NCBI GenBank assembly: GCA_024762895.1
Contig: JANTGN010000043.1
Span: 1 to 15,555 of the forward strand
Length of the DNA: 15,555 nucleotides
Direction of reading: 5' to 3'
Origin: Thiotrichales bacterium
GTDB taxonomy: Bacteria > Pseudomonadota > Gammaproteobacteria > J044
Numbering within the stretch: the stretch's first letter is position 1; every line of letters begins with the position of its first letter. Below the pieces are notes generated by a model. It saw nothing but the letters and a program-made list of their open reading frames with translations. It did no database searches and was not told the DNA's origin. Shown in pieces: positions 5,899 to 14,089 of the stretch. The position numbers and the translations under genes are program-made.

Positions 5899-7635
5899 AT
5901 GAGTGATGATTTGTTATCTTCAAAATGGCTCAAGGAGCAACATGCACTGGCAGGGAACCTGCCGCGCAGAGTCGTTATTCTCAATGTTTTTTCCGGCTGG
6001 CTTCTGATTCTTCAATCCGGGCTAATGGCCTGGATAGTCAATGCCGTTGTGTTTGAGGCTGCGACATTGGGGGATCAGATGGTATGGATACTGTTACTAC
6101 CCCCTATTTTCCTGTTACGCGGTGTGGTCAATCAACAGGCCGAGCGCCTGTCTTTTCGTATAGGTAGCCAGGTTAGATCACAATTACGTCTTGAGTTATT
6201 TGATCATCTGCAGCAACTGGGTCCGATGCGGCTGTCGCAGTCTGGCAGTGCAGAAATCAGTCATGCCATGATTGAGGGCATAGATGCCTTGCATGATTAC
6301 TATGCGAAATATCTGCCCCATCTGAGTGTCATGACGCTGATACCAATATCGATATTGATCGTCGTTTTACCTCTGGACTGGGTCTCCGCCCTGGTTTTTC
6401 TGGTGACGGCCCCGCTAATACCTTTTTTCATGATTGTAATAGGCAAGGGTGCTGAGCGTGTCAATCAAAGACAGTGGCAAAAACTGGCACGCCTGGGTGC
6501 CTATTTCCTGGATGTTCTCCGTGGTCTTCCTACGCTGAAGACCCTGAATCTAAGTCGCCAGGAGGCAAAGCTGGTTGCACGTATGTCGGATGATTACCGA
6601 CGTTCCACATTGACCGTGCTTAAGGTTGCTTTCTTGTCCTCTCTGGTCCTTGAATTCCTTTCCACCGTCAGCATCGCAATGGTGGCCGTTTTTATTGGAT
6701 TTAGACTCATGTGGGGTGAAATGTTTTTTTTACAGGGCTTTTTTATCCTTTTGCTGGCGCCGGAGTTTTACCTTCCTCTACGAAGTATGGGAGTGCATTA
6801 TCATGCCCGCCTGCAGGCCGTAGCGGCTGCAGGCCAACTGGCGGACCTGATGGAACTGGAGCCTGTTAAAAATCAGAGCACTACACAGGAGTTGCCAGAA
6901 TCCCCGCATATTACGGTGGAGGTATCGAATCTATCTTATCGCTATGATGCAAATGCACTGGCACTTGATGGTATCAACCTCAGCATTGGGTTTGGTGAAA
7001 AGGTCGCTTTGGTAGGCCCCAGTGGATCAGGTAAGTCGACATTGATTAATCTTCTTCTGGGCTTTGACCGACCTCAGTCAGGGGAGATCCTTGTCAATGG
7101 AATTGATCTGGCAACGATAGATGGTGAAGACTGGTTGAGGCAGGTAGCCTGGGTGCCTCAAAACCCACGTCTTATCCATGGATCGGTGATTGACAATATC
7201 GCCCTGGGTGCTGAGGTTGTAGATTTGCCGAGAGTCCGGCAAGCAGCCCATCTTGCACGTGCAGACCGTTTTATAGATCAGTTGAAAGCGGGTTATGAAA
7301 CCCAGGTGGGGGAAGGTGGGCAACCCTTGTCCGGTGGCGAGGTGCAACGCCTGGCACTGGCCCGTGCCTTTTATAAGGATGCGCCACTCATTATTTTGGA
7401 TGAGCCTACGGCGAGTCTTGATGCAGAGAGTGAAGCAGCTATCCAGCTTGCTATTGAGGACCTGGGGATTAATCGTAGCCTTTTAGTTGTCGCCCATCGG
7501 CTACAGACAGTTCGCAATGCCAGCAGAATCTATGTCCTGAAGCAGGGAAGGTTGGTTGAACAAGGTAGTCATGAACAATTAGAGAGTCAGAAAGGAATTT
7601 ATGCAGAGATGCTGCAAGGAGTAGTCCATGCGTGA
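5899..7635 (+). CDS. cydD: CydD, half of the heterodimeric ABC transporter for cytochrome bd assembly
   Basis: A 578-residue ABC exporter half (E. coli CydD 588). The N-terminal part (about 20-310) is a six-helix transmembrane domain and the C-terminal part an ATPase: Walker A GPSGSGKST at 373-381, signature LSGGEVQ at 477-483, Walker B ending in Asp501-Glu502, switch His533. With CydC it is required for assembly of bd oxidase. It was long described as a cysteine and glutathione exporter and has more recently been described as a haem transporter. The ATG has no good ribosome site, but an in-frame TAG at 5884-5886 rules out a longer protein. It is divergent from cydA and overlaps cydC by 8 nt, indicating coupled translation. 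Confidence 0.95.
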   Translation: MSDDLLSSKWLKEQHALAGNLPRRVVILNVFSGWLLILQSGLMAWIVNAVVFEAATLGDQMVWILLLPPIFLLRGVVNQQAERLSFRIGSQVRSQLRLELFDHLQQLGPMRLSQSGSAEISHAMIEGIDALHDYYAKYLPHLSVMTLIPISILIVVLPLDWVSALVFLVTAPLIPFFMIVIGKGAERVNQRQWQKLARLGAYFLDVLRGLPTLKTLNLSRQEAKLVARMSDDYRRSTLTVLKVAFLSSLVLEFLSTVSIAMVAVFIGFRLMWGEMFFLQGFFILLLAPEFYLPLRSMGVHYHARLQAVAAAGQLADLMELEPVKNQSTTQELPESPHITVEVSNLSYRYDANALALDGINLSIGFGEKVALVGPSGSGKSTLINLLLGFDRPQSGEILVNGIDLATIDGEDWLRQVAWVPQNPRLIHGSVIDNIALGAEVVDLPRVRQAAHLARADRFIDQLKAGYETQVGEGGQPLSGGEVQRLALARAFYKDAPLIILDEPTASLDAESEAAIQLAIEDLGINRSLLVVAHRLQTVRNASRIYVLKQGRLVEQGSHEQLESQKGIYAEMLQGVVHA

Positions 7636-9364
7636 CCTGTTCCGCTTGTTAGCTCTATTTAGAGGGCAGTGGGGCTGGATGTCGCTTGGTGCATTGCTTG
7701 CGTTAACAACCATGTTGGCCAATATCGGCCTGATGACCTTGTCAGGCTGGTTTATTTCCACTATGGCCCTGGCAGGCGTGGCCGGCATTACGATCAATTA
7801 TTTCACACCAGCTGCTTTCATTCGTGGACTTGCCATCATGCGAACCGCAGGACGTTATGGTGAACGGCTAGTCACACATGACGCTACTCTAAGGGTCTTG
7901 TCGGATATTCGTATCTGGTTTTATCAATCCCTGGAGCCGCTAGTACCCGCCAGGCTGGAGTCCTGGCGCAGCGGTGATTTGTTGAACAGAATCCAATCAG
8001 ATATTGATGACCTGGACGGTTTTTATATCAACAGTTGGATCCCGATACTGACCGCCATATTGAGTATTACCGTGATCGGCGTGTTTGTCGCCTCATTCTC
8101 TCCCATATATTCGCTGGTGCTGATTGGCCTGTTGCTATTGGGGGGTGTCGGATTACCTGCAATGACTTATCTGGGTAGTCGAAAGCCGGTTCATGACGAA
8201 CAGGTACTCAGGTCTGATCTAAGAAACACCCTGCTGGATGATGTCTCGGGTATGGCAGAACTTCGAGTCTACATGGGTAAGACAAAACTAAAACAACAAC
8301 TGCAGGCAAGGCAGCAACATTACATACGGTCACAGGATCAGATCAACCGTATGAATGCGCTGAGTCAGGCATTGATGGGTAGCCTGTCCCAGGTTGCCGT
8401 CTGGCTTGGGCTATTGATTCTTATACCATCTGTAAGCGATCAGAAATTAGATGGGGCCTTTCTGGGCATGCTGGTGTTGCTGGCCCTGGCCAGTTTCGAA
8501 ACGGTCGCATCCATGCCCTTGGCCTACCAGTCTCTGGGCAAGAGTCTGGGGGCTGCACGGCGACTGTTTGAACTGGTCGATGTGCAACCTCTGGTCACAG
8601 AGCCCGAACATCCTCGTCAGATTCCGCAGGGACTTGAGATCGAGTTTAATCATGTTTCTATGGTGTATCCCCAGCAAAAAAGGCCTGCAATAGAAGAGAT
8701 CTCTTTCAGAATTACTGAAGGTGAACGAGTGGCCGTGGTTGGTGCCTCAGGCGCAGGGAAGACGAGTCTGATGCAGTTGTTGCTTAAATTCTATCTCCCC
8801 TCCGAGGGTGAAGTGAAGCTGGGAGGGTACTCGGTTGAGGATTACAGCTCTGAAGATTTACGTCAGTGTTTTTCCGTGGCCAGCCAGTCCACACATCTGT
8901 TCAATACCACGGTACGCGCTAATCTGATGATGGCCAGACCCGATGCCAGTGAAGAGTCCATGATCCTGGCGGCCAAACGAGCACGCATTCATGATGAGAT
9001 CATGGCTATGAAAGATGGCTATGATAGCTTTGTTGGGGAGGCTGGGGTACGGCTTTCCGGTGGTCAGATCAGACGCATGGCTCTTGCGCGTGCTTTTTTG
9101 CGTGATGCCCCCATTTTTTTACTCGATGAGCCTACCGAAGGGCTGGATCTCAACAACCAACACCTGATCATGGATATTCTGGCGAGTGAATTTCAGGGCA
9201 AAAGCCTGCTATTAATCACTCACAACCTGGCCGGTCTGGAGTCCATGGATAAAATCATCGTGCTGGAAAAGGGCCGTATGGTCGAGCAGGGGGATCACAA
9301 CAGTCTGCTAAAGGCTGGCGGACGTTATGCGGATTTCTGGCAGACCCTGGGTCGAGCTAGCTGA
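7628..9364 (+). CDS. cydC: CydC, second half of the cytochrome bd assembly ABC transporter
   Basis: A 578-residue ABC exporter half (E. coli CydC 573), partner of CydD in the inner membrane. A transmembrane domain precedes the ATPase, with Walker A GASGAGKTS at 372-380, signature LSGGQIR at 476-482 and Walker B ending in Asp500-Glu501. The early segment LANIGLMTLSGWFISTMALA fits CydC, as does its place after cydD. The ATG lies inside the cydD end (8-nt overlap), with GAAGGAG-like purines in the cydD coding sequence just upstream. Both ATPase sites of the heterodimer look complete here. The gene ends 15 bp from the convergent Smr gene, with no intrinsic terminator visible between them. Confidence 0.94.
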   Translation: MRDLFRLLALFRGQWGWMSLGALLALTTMLANIGLMTLSGWFISTMALAGVAGITINYFTPAAFIRGLAIMRTAGRYGERLVTHDATLRVLSDIRIWFYQSLEPLVPARLESWRSGDLLNRIQSDIDDLDGFYINSWIPILTAILSITVIGVFVASFSPIYSLVLIGLLLLGGVGLPAMTYLGSRKPVHDEQVLRSDLRNTLLDDVSGMAELRVYMGKTKLKQQLQARQQHYIRSQDQINRMNALSQALMGSLSQVAVWLGLLILIPSVSDQKLDGAFLGMLVLLALASFETVASMPLAYQSLGKSLGAARRLFELVDVQPLVTEPEHPRQIPQGLEIEFNHVSMVYPQQKRPAIEEISFRITEGERVAVVGASGAGKTSLMQLLLKFYLPSEGEVKLGGYSVEDYSSEDLRQCFSVASQSTHLFNTTVRANLMMARPDASEESMILAAKRARIHDEIMAMKDGYDSFVGEAGVRLSGGQIRRMALARAFLRDAPIFLLDEPTEGLDLNNQHLIMDILASEFQGKSLLLITHNLAGLESMDKIIVLEKGRMVEQGDHNSLLKAGGRYADFWQTLGRAS

Positions 9365-9379
9365 TTCGGCCTTTCCTGG

Positions 9380-9928
9380 CTATTTTGACAGGCGTTTCAG
9401 CAGCACATAGACGGCACCGGTGCCGCCGTCACGGGGTTGGGCGGAGTGGAAGGCCAGTACGGGGTCGCATTGCCTGAGCCAGCGATTGACCATCGTCTTG
9501 AGTACCGGGCCCTTGTTGGAAGACCGGTGTCCCTTGCCATGGATGATTCTGACCGCTCGATGCCCTCGTTCCTGAGCCTTGCGCAGGAATTCAAACAGGG
9601 CAACCCTGGCAGACTCTACGGTATAGCCATGGAGGTCCAGTTCCGACTGGATGCTGTATTCGCCTGTTCGAAGCTTTCGGAATTCACGGTTCTGGATGCC
9701 CTCACGTTTGTAGCTCAGGGTGTCGCCCGGCTGGATCTCGGTTGGGTCATAGGCTTCGGATAACGAGTCCTGCAGTGCCTGTTGTTCATCTTCGATGAGC
9801 TTGCAGGGATGAGGAGGAGGCTTGCCGGGGTTTTTCTCGATCCGGCCATCCTCGACCGGCTTTACGTCACCCACGGCCTGGCGAAAAAGCTCCAGTTCAT
9901 TGTCGTCTGTATCATCAGGTTTGGTCAT
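9380..9928 (-). CDS. Smr-domain protein, SmrA/YdaL-like
   Basis: A 182-residue protein with a variable N-terminal half and a C-terminal Smr domain (about 95-180): LDLHGYTVESAR, the IIHGKGHRS loop and GGTGAVYVLL. Smr domains are nucleases or nucleic-acid binders; E. coli SmrB cuts mRNA at collided ribosomes and SmrA has reported DNA endonuclease activity. The stretch before the domain (YKREGIQNREFRKLRTGEYS) resembles SmrA, yet this protein keeps the LDLHG motif that E. coli SmrA has lost, as I recall it. Substrate therefore stays open. It is divergent from surE, 57 bp away, and convergent with cydC. No clear ribosome site precedes the ATG. Family call is firm; the exact subfamily is not. Confidence 0.85.
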   Translation of the reverse strand: MTKPDDTDDNELELFRQAVGDVKPVEDGRIEKNPGKPPPHPCKLIEDEQQALQDSLSEAYDPTEIQPGDTLSYKREGIQNREFRKLRTGEYSIQSELDLHGYTVESARVALFEFLRKAQERGHRAVRIIHGKGHRSSNKGPVLKTMVNRWLRQCDPVLAFHSAQPRDGGTGAVYVLLKRLSK

Positions 9929-9948
9929 TGGGACGATTCAAGAGATAA

Positions 9949-9966
9949 TATAATACTTTAAAGTAT
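9949..9966. promoter_or_regulatory. Divergent smr/surE promoter region with 14-bp palindrome
   Basis: A perfect TATAAT at 9949-9954 could be the -10 of surE (start near 9961, leader about 25 nt); the -35 is weak. A perfect 14-bp palindrome, ATACTTTAAAGTAT, at 9953-9966 covers that start site. On the minus strand TATACT (9962-9967) could be the -10 of the Smr gene. The palindrome may be an operator or simply the mirror of two overlapping -10 elements. Confidence 0.4.
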
Positions 9967-9985
9967 AGGCTGATTAGTCACCCTG

Positions 9986-10738
9986 ATGAATATCCTAGTG
10001 AGTAATGATGACGGCTGCCAGGCACCGGGTCTGCGCCACCTGGCCGAGGCCTGCGCTGGATTTGGTTCGGTATCGGTGGTGGCTCCGGATCGTGATCGAA
10101 GTGGTGCCAGTAATTCGCTGACCCTGGATCGTCCCCTGCGCACTCGTAGCAACGAACTGGGATATACCTGCGTGAATGGAACCCCAACCGATTGCGTGCA
10201 CCTGGCCATGACCTGCCTGCTCAAGCCGTTACCGGATATGGTGATTTCGGGCATTAATGCAGGGGCCAATCTGGGTGATGATGTGCTGTATTCGGGTACC
10301 GTGGCCGCTGCCATGGAGGGGCGTTTTCTGGGGCGTCCTGCGATTGCCGTTTCCATGAATGCCTTCGACCCAAAACATTTCGATACCGCAACTAAGGTGG
10401 TAAAGTCCCTGCTCATGCGATTAAACCAGCAAGCACTTCCTGCCGACACCATACTCAACGTCAATATACCAGACGTTGCCTGGGCGGATATCGAGGGTTT
10501 CCAGACGACCCGTCTGGGCCATCGTCATCGTTCTGAGGCCGTGAACGAGTCCCATGACCCCAGGGGGCGAAAGGTCTATTGGATTGGTGCGGCGGGCCCC
10601 GAACAGGATGCCGGGCCAGGTACCGACTTTCACGCCGTGAACCATCATTATGTCTCCATTACCCCCTTGCAGGTTGATCTGACCCGGCACCAGGCCCTGG
10701 AAGATCTCAGGCAATGGGTTAGCGGGGTCGCTCGGTGA
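9986..10738 (+). CDS. surE: 5'/3'-nucleotidase SurE
   Basis: A 250-residue metal-dependent nucleoside monophosphate phosphatase of the cytoplasm, linked to stationary-phase survival. The family signature is complete: NDDG with metal ligands Asp8 and Asp9, Ser39 in the PDRDRSGASN loop, and Asn91 in SGINAGANLGDDVLYSGTVAAAMEG-type sequence (88-111). Length equals the family norm (about 250). It heads the cluster surE-pcm-yqaA-nlpD-rpoS; its stop codon overlaps the pcm start. No convincing ribosome site precedes the ATG. A TATAAT about 32 nt upstream is the likely promoter element. Confidence 0.96.
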   Translation: MNILVSNDDGCQAPGLRHLAEACAGFGSVSVVAPDRDRSGASNSLTLDRPLRTRSNELGYTCVNGTPTDCVHLAMTCLLKPLPDMVISGINAGANLGDDVLYSGTVAAAMEGRFLGRPAIAVSMNAFDPKHFDTATKVVKSLLMRLNQQALPADTILNVNIPDVAWADIEGFQTTRLGHRHRSEAVNESHDPRGRKVYWIGAAGPEQDAGPGTDFHAVNHHYVSITPLQVDLTRHQALEDLRQWVSGVAR

Positions 10739-11400
10739 TTCAAAAACGTGTTGCCGGTATCGGCATGACTTCCCAGCGTACCCGCGACCGCCTGGTGCAA
10801 AGGCTCAAGGAGGAGGGCATACATGATGAGCGCGTACTTAGAGTGATGCGCTCAACACCCCGTCATCTCTTTGTCGACGAGGCCCTGTCCAGCCGTGCCT
10901 ATGAAGATACGGCCCTGCCAATCGGGCATGGTCAAACGATCTCTCAACCCTACATCGTTGCCCTCATGACCCAGGCCCTGATTGCCGATGGTATACCACG
11001 CAAGGTGCTTGAGGTGGGAACGGGTTCTGGTTATCAGGCGGCCGTCCTGGCCCAGCTGATCCCCAGGGTCTACAGCGTGGAAAGGATCCGTGTTCTGCAT
11101 GATCGTTCGCGAACCTTATTAAGAGAACTGGGTCTGAACAATGCCCAACTCTATTACAGCGATGGAAGCTGGGGCCTGAGACAGTTTTCGCCCTTTGATG
11201 CCATCATCGTCACCGCCGCGCCCGAAGTGGTGCCAGAGGCACTGCTGCAACAACTGGCCGTGGGTGGCAAAATGATTATTCCGGTGGGTAAGGGGCATGA
11301 TGTCCAGAAATTACTCAAGATTACGCGCACAGAAAACCAGTATGAACAGCAGTGGCTGGAGACGGTGAGCTTTGTACCCCTATGTTCGGGTGAGGATTGA
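10735..11400 (+). CDS. pcm: Protein-L-isoaspartate O-methyltransferase
   Basis: Uses S-adenosylmethionine to methylate isoaspartate residues in aged proteins, the first step of their repair. The SAM-binding motif VLEVGTGSGYQ is at 91-101, the substrate-site GQTISQPY at 66-73, and DAIIVTAAP follows. The GTG start at 10735 overlaps the surE stop (TGA 10736-10738) and gives 221 residues. An ATG ten codons later (10765) gives 211, closer to the E. coli length (208), and begins MTSQRTRDRL like Pseudomonas Pcm. Neither has a strong ribosome site; I keep the GTG because of the overlap, but the ATG is a real alternative. It abuts yqaA with no gap. Confidence 0.95.
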   Translation: MIQKRVAGIGMTSQRTRDRLVQRLKEEGIHDERVLRVMRSTPRHLFVDEALSSRAYEDTALPIGHGQTISQPYIVALMTQALIADGIPRKVLEVGTGSGYQAAVLAQLIPRVYSVERIRVLHDRSRTLLRELGLNNAQLYYSDGSWGLRQFSPFDAIIVTAAPEVVPEALLQQLAVGGKMIIPVGKGHDVQKLLKITRTENQYEQQWLETVSFVPLCSGED

Positions 11401-11985
11401 ATGAAAATATTTGTACCGATGTACGACAAGGTTCTGAGCTGGGCAGGTCATCAACATGCGCCCTGGTATCTGGGTGGCCTGAGTTTTGCCGAATCCTCTT
11501 TTTTCCCCGTGCCACCCGATGTGATGCTGGCGCCCATGAGCCTGGCGAAACCGAAATCGGCATGGAACTATGCCTTAATCACCACACTGGCCTCGGTCCT
11601 GGGGGGCATACTCGGTTACCTTATTGGTTATTTTGCCTTTGAAGCAATAGAGCCCTGGATTTATGAGATGGGAAAGGGTGAAGCCTTTGAGCGCGCGCAG
11701 GAGTGGTTCGAGCGTTGGGGGGTCTGGGTGGTTTTTCTGGCTGGTTTTACTCCGATTCCCTATAAGATCTTTACGATCTCGGCAGGCGCCCTGGCCATGT
11801 CCTTTATACCCTTTGTACTGGCATCCTTTATCGGTCGAGGGGCGCGCTTTTTCCTTGTGGCCGGGTTAGTTCGCTGGTTGGGTCCCAGGATCGAAGATAA
11901 ACTGCGACATTATATCGAAGTCATAGGCTGGGTTGTGGCGGTAGCCGTCGTCCTGCTTGCGGTGCTGTGGGACTATCTGCACTAA
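11401..11985 (+). CDS. yqaA: YqaA family membrane protein (VTT/DedA-like)
   Basis: A 194-residue inner-membrane protein of the SNARE-associated/VTT (DedA-like) superfamily. Visible segments: an N-terminal re-entrant region with FAESSFFPVPPDVMLAP (about 29-45), helix 58-80, the FTPIPYKIFTISAGALAM motif (about 116-133) and FIGRGARFF (about 141-149), then a C-terminal helix. DedA-like proteins are implicated in lipid carrier flipping and membrane potential; the role of YqaA itself is not known to me. The ATG follows the pcm stop codon directly, with GAGGA about 4 nt upstream inside pcm. A gene of this family between pcm and nlpD is common in Gammaproteobacteria outside the enterics. Its end overlaps nlpD by 19 nt. 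Confidence 0.9.
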   Translation: MKIFVPMYDKVLSWAGHQHAPWYLGGLSFAESSFFPVPPDVMLAPMSLAKPKSAWNYALITTLASVLGGILGYLIGYFAFEAIEPWIYEMGKGEAFERAQEWFERWGVWVVFLAGFTPIPYKIFTISAGALAMSFIPFVLASFIGRGARFFLVAGLVRWLGPRIEDKLRHYIEVIGWVVAVAVVLLAVLWDYLH

Positions 11986-12737
11986 AAAAGACGACCGTTC
12001 TACTGTTGATGCTGGCCTTTATAACGGCCTGCGGCTCATCGGCTCATAGAACTTATAATGTCTCTACGCACAAGGTTCGTAAGGGTGAAACCCTGTATTC
12101 CATCTCCTGGCGATACAATCTCGACTATAAACAGGTCGCTCGCTGGAATGGGATTGGCTATCCCTACAGGATTCATGCAGGTCAGGAACTCTGGCTGAGT
12201 CCTCGTTCTGCCAGCAAAAGCTACAGCACTAAAAAATCCTCACCACCAAAGCAAGCCAAGTCTACCACCAGTACCCAGACGAAAAAACAGACGACCTCTG
12301 CAACCAAGAAGCAGAAAAAGCCATCCAGGAGCAGTTATTCGGATGCAACCCGCTACCCCAGTGGCAAGCTGAAATGGCAATGGCCTGCAAAGGGTAAGGT
12401 TATCAAGGCCTACGGTACTTCCAATCAGGGTAAAAAAGGGATTGATATTGCTGGCAAAAGGGGGCAACCTGTAGTGGCTGCCGCTGAAGGTAAGGTGGTC
12501 TATGGTGGAGTTGGGCTGAAAGGTTATGGCAAACTCGTGATCATCAAACACAACAATAATATTTTCAGCGCCTATGCACACAATAATAAGATTCTGGTCA
12601 AAGAAGGTAGTTGGGTAAAGCGAGGCCAGAAAATCGCAGAAATCGGTAATACGGATGCAGAAAGAAATATGCTCCATTTTGAAATCAGGCGAAATGGAAA
12701 TCCTGTAAATCCGATGGCTTATTTACCAAAGAGATAA
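11967..12737 (+). CDS. nlpD: NlpD-type lipoprotein activator of cell-wall amidase
   Basis: A 256-residue outer-membrane lipoprotein: signal peptide 1-21 with lipobox ITAC (Cys22), a LysM peptidoglycan-binding domain (about 34-77), a basic Ser/Thr/Lys linker (80-125) and a C-terminal LytM/M23 domain (about 145-254). The zinc site of active M23 peptidases is incomplete: in the HxxxD motif only Asp remains (GKKGIDIAG), and HxH reads MLH. That matches E. coli NlpD, which does not cut the wall but switches on amidase AmiC during division. The GTG start is inferred: it overlaps the yqaA end and is the only start giving a full signal peptide; there is no clear ribosome site. rpoS begins 22 nt downstream, and in E. 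coli a main rpoS promoter lies inside nlpD. Confidence 0.93.
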   Translation: MGLSALKKTTVLLLMLAFITACGSSAHRTYNVSTHKVRKGETLYSISWRYNLDYKQVARWNGIGYPYRIHAGQELWLSPRSASKSYSTKKSSPPKQAKSTTSTQTKKQTTSATKKQKKPSRSSYSDATRYPSGKLKWQWPAKGKVIKAYGTSNQGKKGIDIAGKRGQPVVAAAEGKVVYGGVGLKGYGKLVIIKHNNNIFSAYAHNNKILVKEGSWVKRGQKIAEIGNTDAERNMLHFEIRRNGNPVNPMAYLPKR

Positions 12738-12759
12738 TGCCAAGTCCAAAGGAGCACGT

Positions 12760-13770
12760 ATGACCAAACTGGTGGAACCCAAAAAACCAGGAACTAAGGA
12801 AGATGATCCGACGGATCTGGAAGAGGTCATCGAACCTGAAGAGGTTGAGGCAGTAGGGACAGCTGAAGTGGAAGTACCGGTCGATGTCGTCAAGGAAGCA
12901 ACTCCTGCCAAGAAATATGCTGCCAGTGATGTCACCAGCAAGGAGCTTGATGCCACCCGGCTGTACCTGAAAGAAATCGAATTTTCTCCCCTGCTGACAC
13001 CCGAAGAAGAGGTGTATTACGCTCGACTGGCTCGTAAAGGGGAAGAGCGCGGGCGTAAAAAGATGATCACCTGTAACCTCAGGCTGGTCGTCAAAATAGC
13101 ACGGCGATATATGAACCGTGGCCTGCCGCTGCTTGATCTGATCGAAGAAGGGAACCTGGGCCTGATTCGCGCCGTTGAAAAATTCGACCCCGAGAGGGGT
13201 TTTCGCTTTTCTACCTATGCCACCTGGTGGATTCGTCAGACCATAGAACGAGGCCTGATGAATCAGACGCGAACCATTCGCCTGCCTATCCATGTGGTCA
13301 AGGAACTCAACAGTTATCTGCGTGCCGTACGTGAACTCACTCAGAAGCTCGGTCACGAGCCCACCGAGGAAGAGGTTTCTGAATTACTTGATCGACCACT
13401 GGAAGACATCAAGCGACTGCTGAATCTCACCGAGCGTGCCGTTTCTGTGGATGTCTCGGTGGGCAAGGAAAATGATCGCCCGATGCTGGACATCATCCCC
13501 GACGAAGACTGCACCGAACCCGATATGCTGATCCAGGACGAGGATATTGTCCAGTATGTCGATACCTGGCTTGAAGAGCTGGACATCAAGCAGCGCGAAG
13601 TGGTCATACGCCGATTCGGCCTGCATGGCTATGAGCGCGCCACCCTGGAAGAGGTGGGTAATGAACTGGGTGTGACTCGTGAACGCGTACGCCAGATCCA
13701 GATGGATGCCCTCAAGCGCCTGCGCAAGATTCTCGAGAGTCGAGGCTTTACAGAAGAAAACCTGCTCTAA
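12760..13770 (+). CDS. rpoS: RNA polymerase sigma factor RpoS (sigma-38)
   Basis: A 336-residue stationary-phase and general stress sigma factor (E. coli 330). An acidic N-terminal stretch (1-60) is followed by regions 1.2-2 from DATRLYLKEIEFSPLLTPEEE (64-84), the core-binding and -10 recognition part DLIEEGNLGLIRAVEKFD and FSTYATWWIRQTIERG (150-165), and the region 4.2 helix-turn-helix LEEVGNELGVTRERVRQI (about 296-313). Lys181 in HVVKELN corresponds to E. coli Lys173, the residue used by RssB for ClpXP delivery, so regulated degradation is possible. A strong AAGGAG lies 5 nt before the ATG. Position after nlpD confirms RpoS rather than RpoD or RpoH. Confidence 0.97.
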   Translation: MTKLVEPKKPGTKEDDPTDLEEVIEPEEVEAVGTAEVEVPVDVVKEATPAKKYAASDVTSKELDATRLYLKEIEFSPLLTPEEEVYYARLARKGEERGRKKMITCNLRLVVKIARRYMNRGLPLLDLIEEGNLGLIRAVEKFDPERGFRFSTYATWWIRQTIERGLMNQTRTIRLPIHVVKELNSYLRAVRELTQKLGHEPTEEEVSELLDRPLEDIKRLLNLTERAVSVDVSVGKENDRPMLDIIPDEDCTEPDMLIQDEDIVQYVDTWLEELDIKQREVVIRRFGLHGYERATLEEVGNELGVTRERVRQIQMDALKRLRKILESRGFTEENLL

Positions 13771-13835
13771 CGTCGTCAGCTATTCATAATGTTTCTTGGT
13801 GCTGTTGATGCTCCGACCAACTCTTAATCTTTTGA

Positions 13836-13860
13836 GACGATTTATACCTCGCTAATCGTC
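13836..13860. other. Inverted repeat downstream of rpoS
   Basis: GACGATT (13836-13842) and AATCGTC (13854-13860) form a perfect 7-bp stem with an 11-nt loop, about 65 bp after the rpoS stop codon. No T-run follows, so it is a poor intrinsic terminator; it may still stabilise the 3' end of the transcript. Nothing else recognisable is present between 13771 and 13906. Confidence 0.3.
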
Positions 13861-13906
13861 CATTGAATCTACATCCTGAAGCGGACATATTGAATATTCA
13901 TAATAA

Positions 13907-14089
13907 ATGAAAATTCTATGGCTAACTATGATATTTACTGCAATGCTAATATTTCACGCAGCAGTAATTGCTCAAGAAAGAATGGTTGGGTTGACCTATC
14001 CAGATGCCGATGAAATGGAATTTAATAGCCAGCCTGTTCAGTCTGCTGATTGGTTTCTTAGTCATTCTTTTTCCCTATCCTTACGATAA
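13907..14089 (+). CDS. Doubtful small ORF with signal-peptide-like start
   Basis: Sixty codons beginning MKILWLTMIFTAMLIFHAAVIAQ, a hydrophobic segment that could be a signal peptide with cleavage after VIA (20-22), then a short polar stretch. There is no ribosome site. It overlaps the next ORF by 86 nt in another frame. Either it is a tiny secreted peptide, or the N-terminal part of a gene split by a frameshift near 14000-14085, or a chance ORF in AT-rich DNA. I do not recognise it. Confidence 0.25.
   Translation: MKILWLTMIFTAMLIFHAAVIAQERMVGLTYPDADEMEFNSQPVQSADWFLSHSFSLSLR

Noticed and set aside
9437..9763. Plus-strand ORF of 108 codons opposite the Smr gene
   Set aside because: It is a mirror of the Smr coding strand with no recognisable domain or ribosome site. 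The same holds for the long opposite-strand ORFs at 9958-10464, 12240-12677, 12685-13356 and 14941-15357.
12760..12960. Acidic N-terminal stretch of RpoS as an unusual added domain
   Set aside because: RpoS proteins commonly have a variable acidic N-terminus of about 60 residues before region 1.2, and the total length is normal.
13891..13900. Palindrome TGAATATTCA before the doubtful small ORF
   Set aside because: A short AT-rich palindrome in AT-rich DNA is expected by chance, and it has no partner promoter elements.
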